Shown: piece after piece, positions 7,301 to 10,773 of the stretch
How positions within the stretch are numbered: the first letter of the stretch is position 1
Layout: every line of letters starts with the position of its first letter
The notes under the pieces: model-generated
Databases searched by the model: none
Seen by the model: the letters and a program-made list of their open reading frames with translations, nothing else
What the model was told of the DNA's origin: nothing
Made by a program: the position numbers and the translations under genes
Assembly (NCBI GenBank): GCA_022496205.1
Contig: WTXD01000379.1
Coordinates: 1-10,773, forward strand
DNA length: 10,773 nucleotides
Reading direction: 5' to 3'
From: Gloeopeniophorella convolvens
Taxonomy: Eukaryota > Basidiomycota > Agaricomycetes > Russulales

Positions 7301-8161
7301 CTATTCGGGGTATTCGCTCGGTCGACTGGGACTCGGGAGCTTTGGGCTATCGGTGGCGACGACGCTACATGCGGATTGGGAAATGCCCAGATAGTATAGG
7401 CGCTGAATGACACACCGGTCCGTTCGTTGGCGCTTCTCAGGCAGATCATTGCCATCCACCTCCGCCCTCCGTTTGCCATCGTCGAACGCCGAGTTTCGAA
7501 TAGCTTCAATCACCTTCTCGAGACGAGGGCGCAGCTTCGGGTCAGCACTCAGCAGCTGTAGGCAGAGACTTGAAGTTGTCGGGCTGTCGTTCCCCCGAGG
7601 AATGTACCCAGAGAAATACTCTATCATCCGTCCGCACGCCCACCGATCAGCCAGTATCGGACTATACTCCACATCCGGCCCATGTTCCGTACCAGCTTCG
7701 GGAGCGATCCATCCACGCGTTCCACACCAGTAGTCAATCAGCGTCTCTTCGCCCTCGACGAACATGGACAAGCCATAGTCTATGATCAACAGCCGCAGCG
7801 AGCGCGCAGACAGAGGGCCGTCGACCTTGACGACGACATTGGAGGGATTCAGATCAAGGTGGGCAATCTTGTTCTCGTGCAAGAACGCGACACCTTCCAA
7901 GAATTGGGTGCGAAGACCCAAGGCTGCATGGGGATACCGTCAAAAGTCCAGAAGCTCGCGCAGAGGAGTACACCAAGGCAACACGATGGCTCTCCCTACT
8001 GGATGTTCGAAGGCGTCGGCAAGCTCGATGGTATGGTTCCTCGGGGATTTGATGGCATTCAAGTATCGTAGAATCTTGAGTTCGTCTGATTTGCTATCCA
8101 GAGGTTTGATGACGACCTTTGATCCGTCAGCCGCCGTGGCTTCACGCATCGAAGGTTTCAC

Positions 8162-8213
8162 CTAGCAGTGAGAATTGAGTTGTGGTTACAACGCATAACA
8201 GATGGATGCGCAC
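8162..8213 (-). other. Last intron of CRN-like copy B, intact
   Basis: On the minus strand it begins GTGCGC and ends TGCTAG, 52 bases. It joins the linker exon to the kinase exon in phase 0. The counterpart in copy A has the same length but a mutated donor. Confidence 0.8.
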
Positions 8214-8591
8214 AGGGGTTAATCTTATGAGGCCATCAATTTCCTCATTGGTGAGCGTGTAACCCGATGCTTTGAGAATCTTCAGGATTGCTGGTTCATC
8301 AAGGATGTACCTTCGCGTCTGAGCGTCATGAGAAGGTCCCGGCTGGGCAGGGTCGTGTGCGCCGCTGGAGTCACCGCACTTCCACTTAGACGGAGGCTTC
8401 GTTGTAGAAATAAAAAAATTGAGCTGCCTGTTGGAAACTTCGTTTTTCACGTCCTGGATCCGCTGGTACAAGTCGGGGTCAAGCCCATTAATACCAAGCA
8501 CCAGTTGGGATTTGAGATTGTACAATCGAAACATAAATTCGAACGCTCCCTCGCGCGTCCTCAGGTCAAACTCTCTGGACAAGTATCGAAC

Positions 8592-8647
8592 CTTCACAAC
8601 GTGTGTTAGCCACCACCGCTGACCGACGGTTTCCTCGAGAATGTTAC
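8592..8647 (-). other. Intron after REase-like exon (copy B)
   Basis: Starts GTAACA, branch site GGCTAACAC, ends GTGAAG, 56 bases, phase 0. Identical in length and placement to 1980-2035. Confidence 0.85.
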
Positions 8648-8963
8648 CTCATTACTAAGTGGGTCGGGTTGACACAAGAGATTTTGTGTGGCAACGAATC
8701 TGACGTCAACGTATATTGCCATGATGACCACTGGCTTATTTGTACCAGGCTTGCGTAAGGAATTGGCAAGTCGGGCAAGACAGGCAGCTTGCAAAAGCAT
8801 CCAGTACCGATCTGGACATGCGACTCGCCCGGTCGAATTGACCTCGAGGATGCACCGCGGAAGGCCATCAATGCGAAGATGGAAATCACTTGTTGGCGTG
8901 TATTGGTAGTCATCCCTAGTTTCTTTGGCGTGCACAACCAGGTGAAAAGGCCAATCTGTGCCA

Positions 8964-9016
8964 CTGCGTCCAACTGGTCGGCCAGGAATACTGATGATGA
9001 ACGAAATGTTGCTCAC
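8964..9016 (-). other. Intron joining middle region to REase-like exon (copy B)
   Basis: Starts GTGAGC and ends GCAG, 53 bases. It restores the frame between the middle region and the nuclease-like exon exactly as in copy A (2355-2407). Confidence 0.75.
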
Positions 9017-9530
9017 AATCCATGGGCGCACCCAATCTCGCCAGAGTCGTTCTCCTCGAATCCGACCAGAAAGTCCTGCAGGAGGTTGCGCACTTGAGCT
9101 TCTTTCTTCTCTAGGTAGTTGTCCAATAGCAACAGCTGAGGGCTCTGCCAGATGTGAGTGTAGTGAACCATCTCTCCCGTGGTCGTATGGGGAGCGTCTG
9201 GAAGCTCGTCTGGGTCGTCCGAAAAGAAGGACTTGTATGCGTCGTCAGTGATGCACCGGTGCTTGAAACATTCCGAAAATTCCTGAGGCGAGCGTGAAAA
9301 CTGAAGAAAAATGCGAGAATGTATGCCGACGCCTACATCAGGTTGACAGAGACGCTTAGCACTCAAGATGCCATCAAATTCCCCGAGAGGCCCAGGGATC
9401 GCCGCGGACGAAACGATACCATTGGCCATTAGATCGCATAGACCAAAATTCTTGCTTTTGAAACGCTGCACAAAGACGCGGACTTCTGACTGATCGCTGG
9501 TGGCGATAGGTCCGAGGAGATCATGCTGGT

Positions 9531-9598
9531 CTGCAGACAAGTATCAGTCATCCATGGCATGGTGTGCGACGATTAAAGCGGGCAGTATGCAAGCGTAC
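9531..9598 (-). other. Intron after the CRN header, present only in copy B
   Basis: On the minus strand it begins GTACGC, has GACTGAT as branch site and ends TCTGCAG, 68 bases. It joins the tail of the header to the middle region in frame. Copy A lacks the intron and some flanking coding bases; its header runs straight into the middle region in frame (around 2889-2916). Confidence 0.65.
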
Positions 9599-9733
9599 CG
9601 TCGGGACGTGATGTTGCCGGATATCGCTGAACAGCCATGTGAAGAACCCCTCCACGCAGTTGATTGGGTTGAAAGTAGTCCGAGATACGTCTTGAACTCA
9701 CATCGAGGTAACTCCGTTTGACAGTCTCGGATA

Positions 9734-9741
9734 TTACGTCA
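9734..9741. promoter_or_regulatory. CRE/ATF-like octamer upstream of NTH1 (copy B)
   Basis: TTACGTCA lies 82 bases ahead of the NTH1 start codon. It is one of few stretches of the upstream region identical in both duplicates (compare 3398-3405). This suits a bZIP-controlled DNA repair promoter, which is inference. Confidence 0.45.
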
Positions 9742-9823
9742 GCTCGCGTAGCTCACTTATGCACTGCAGGGCGCTTACTGCCTCGCACTCGCCGCTTTTC
9801 TTCGCAGTCCCTTTTTCGCAAAA

Positions 9824-10773
9824 ATGAAGAGAAAGAACAGCGCTTTGAAACAAGTCACGCGCAAGATCGCCTCCATCAAGAGCACGGCTGACTCCTCCGT
9901 GACGCTTTTCAAACTCGAGGAGCCCGGTTCCAGTGACGACGCCGCCCCAGGGTCCTCCCTGCGCCGCTCGAAACGCGTCAAGGTAGAAGACGAAGAGACC
10001 GCGCTGAAGGAGGAGCACTCCGTGGCTGCAACGCGCACGACCAAGCGTCGTGCCGCTGCCAAAGCCGAGCCCGACGCGTCGCCCCGCAAGGGCACGGCGA
10101 TCAAGCAGGCGCGCGCAACGCCGCACCCAGCGCCCGCGCGCTGGCACGAGACATACGGCGCGATTCGAGAGATGCGCGCGCGCGTACCCGCGCCTGTAGA
10201 CACGATGGGGTGCGACACTGCCAAGCGGAAGGAGACCGATCCCCGGGTGCGTTCTATCCTACATCCCCGTGGCACGCTCGAGAGCTGACAGCGTACAGAA
10301 CCAGCGCTTCGCGACGCTCGTCGCGCTCATGCTTTCCTCGCAAACGAAAGATGAGGTGACGGACGCCTCGCTCGACCGGTTGCGCGCCGCGCTTGGTGGG
10401 ACGCTCAGCCTCGACGCGTTGCTCGGGGCACCCGAGCAGGCGATTGCAGACGCCATCAACAAGGTTGGTTTCTGGCGCCGCAAGACGCAGTGCGTCTTCC
10501 TCTTCCTGCTCGGGCTGCGTGCGAAATGCTGAATGTATACAGATACTTGCGCCAGGCGGCGCAGAAGCTGCGGGACGAGTTCGGCTCGGATGTGCCAAAG
10601 ACAGCAGAGGAACTGTGCTCGCTGCCTGGCGTTGGGCCGAAAATGGCGTTCCTGTGCCTTCACGCTGCGTGGAACATGTACGTGTAGACGTCACTCAGTG
10701 TCATTCCGGTGCTGACAAGCACGGCAGAAATGTTGGCATTGGTGTAGATGTCCATGTACACCGGATCACCAAC
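9824..10773 (+). CDS. NTH1: Endonuclease III homologue, DNA glycosylase/AP lyase (partial at right edge)
   Basis: Predicted exons are 9824-10246, 10299-10489, 10543-10677 and 10728 to beyond the window; the introns (52, 53 and 50 bases) are GT-AG and in phase. NTH1 removes oxidised pyrimidines and nicks the abasic site in base-excision repair in nucleus and mitochondria. The first 141 residues form a basic, low-complexity extension with nuclear-localisation-like clusters (RRSKRVK, TKRRAAAK). The catalytic core begins NQRFATLVALMLSSQTKDEV. The helix-hairpin-helix LPGVGPKMA carries the catalytic Lys, and GVDVHVHRITN carries the catalytic Asp. The Fe-S cluster cysteines would lie past the edge. 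ATG 9824 is the first in frame, after a short pyrimidine-rich leader. It stands beside the decayed CRN-like gene; a truncated duplicate is at 3494-3860. Confidence 0.92.

Larger units (their letters stand above)
7301..9720 (-). pseudogene. CRN-like Ubl / REase-fold / protein kinase gene, copy B (broken)
   Basis: This is the second copy of the 732-3261 gene. Parts read on the minus strand: remnant of the header's end up to 9599, then 9530-9017, 8963-8648, 8591-8214 and 8161-7301. The header keeps only its tail, with SDYFQPN and LHMAV. The start codon and roughly the first 98 residues are missing, a loss of about 380 bases relative to copy A. The nuclease-like exon reads HLRID then CILEVNS, again without the usual Lys. 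The linker exon is 378 bases and in frame with the kinase, showing the likely original reading. In the kinase, a TGA at 7942-7940 replaces the CGA of copy A after ELLDF, ahead of the catalytic loop HLDLNPSN, DYG and APE. The 3' end differs from copy A: the frame runs on about 20 residues and ends at 7301. No alternative ATG rescues it visibly. Confidence 0.8.
6339..10545. repeat. Segmental duplication, copy B
   Basis: This is the partner of 1-3860, with the same gene order and orientation. Similarity starts within intron 9 of the M50B-like gene at the left and runs to the acceptor of NTH1 intron 2 at the right. Copy B carries two intact housekeeping-type genes at its edges (M50B-like 3' part and NTH1), so it probably sits at the original locus and copy A is the derived one. 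Main indels: copy B has extra DNA at about 7080-7330, lacks about 380 bases of the CRN header, and keeps an intron at 9531-9598 and NTH1 exon 1 sequence missing from copy A. Confidence 0.9.

Noticed and set aside
7203..7394. Gly/Ser/Tyr-rich small plus-strand protein in copy-B-only DNA
   Set aside because: It begins at GTG, overlaps the CRN-like 3' end, has no copy in unit A and no recognisable motif.
9824..10275. Minus-strand open frames across NTH1 exon 1
   Set aside because: They are shadows in GC-rich coding DNA; the plus strand has the start codon, spliced core and catalytic motifs.
1..10773. CRISPR array, tRNA, rRNA, bacterial operon or ribosome-binding sites
   Set aside because: No spaced direct repeats, tRNA-like arms or Shine-Dalgarno patterns were seen, and the spliced genes are clearly eukaryotic.

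Overview
The window looks like nuclear DNA of a filamentous basidiomycete, most likely an agaricomycete. Genes are split by many 50-70 nt introns with GTGCGT/GTAATA-type donors and CTRAC-like branch points. The recognisable genes are a fungal-type endonuclease III (NTH1), a fungal M50B-like membrane metalloprotease, a piece of translation elongation factor 3 (a fungal hallmark), and a Crinkler (CRN)-like gene joined to a protein kinase.

Layout. The window is dominated by a diverged segmental duplication. Copy A spans about 1-3860 and copy B about 6339-10545. Each unit has the same order: 3' end of an M50B-like gene (+), a CRN-like multidomain gene (-), and the start of NTH1 (+). Between the units lie a broken elongation-factor-3 fragment (about 3935-4745), an intergenic promoter region, and the 5' part of the M50B-like gene, whose 3' end opens copy B.

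Working genes. The M50B-like gene (5132-6635, 11 exons, predicted 295 residues, HEMSH zinc motif) and NTH1 (9824 to beyond the right edge, four exons visible, catalytic Lys and Asp present) look intact. In copy A both are only remnants: the M50B piece has lost exon 10 and is frameshifted, and NTH1 has a large deletion in exon 1, an early stop and no catalytic half.

The most interesting locus is the CRN-like gene on the minus strand. Domain order is a CRN-type ubiquitin-like header, a middle region, a restriction-endonuclease-fold-like segment, a linker and a complete-looking protein kinase domain. Introns of identical length (53, 56 and 52 nt) sit at the same places in both copies. Neither copy is intact, and the lesions differ. 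Copy A keeps the header but has a frameshift before the kinase and has lost the last splice donor. Copy B keeps the splice sites and linker frame but has lost its start codon and most of the header, and has a CGA-to-TGA stop inside the kinase. This looks like an effector-type or conflict-type gene that was inserted between two housekeeping genes, duplicated with its neighbours, and is decaying separately in each copy. Whether an intact third copy exists cannot be seen here.
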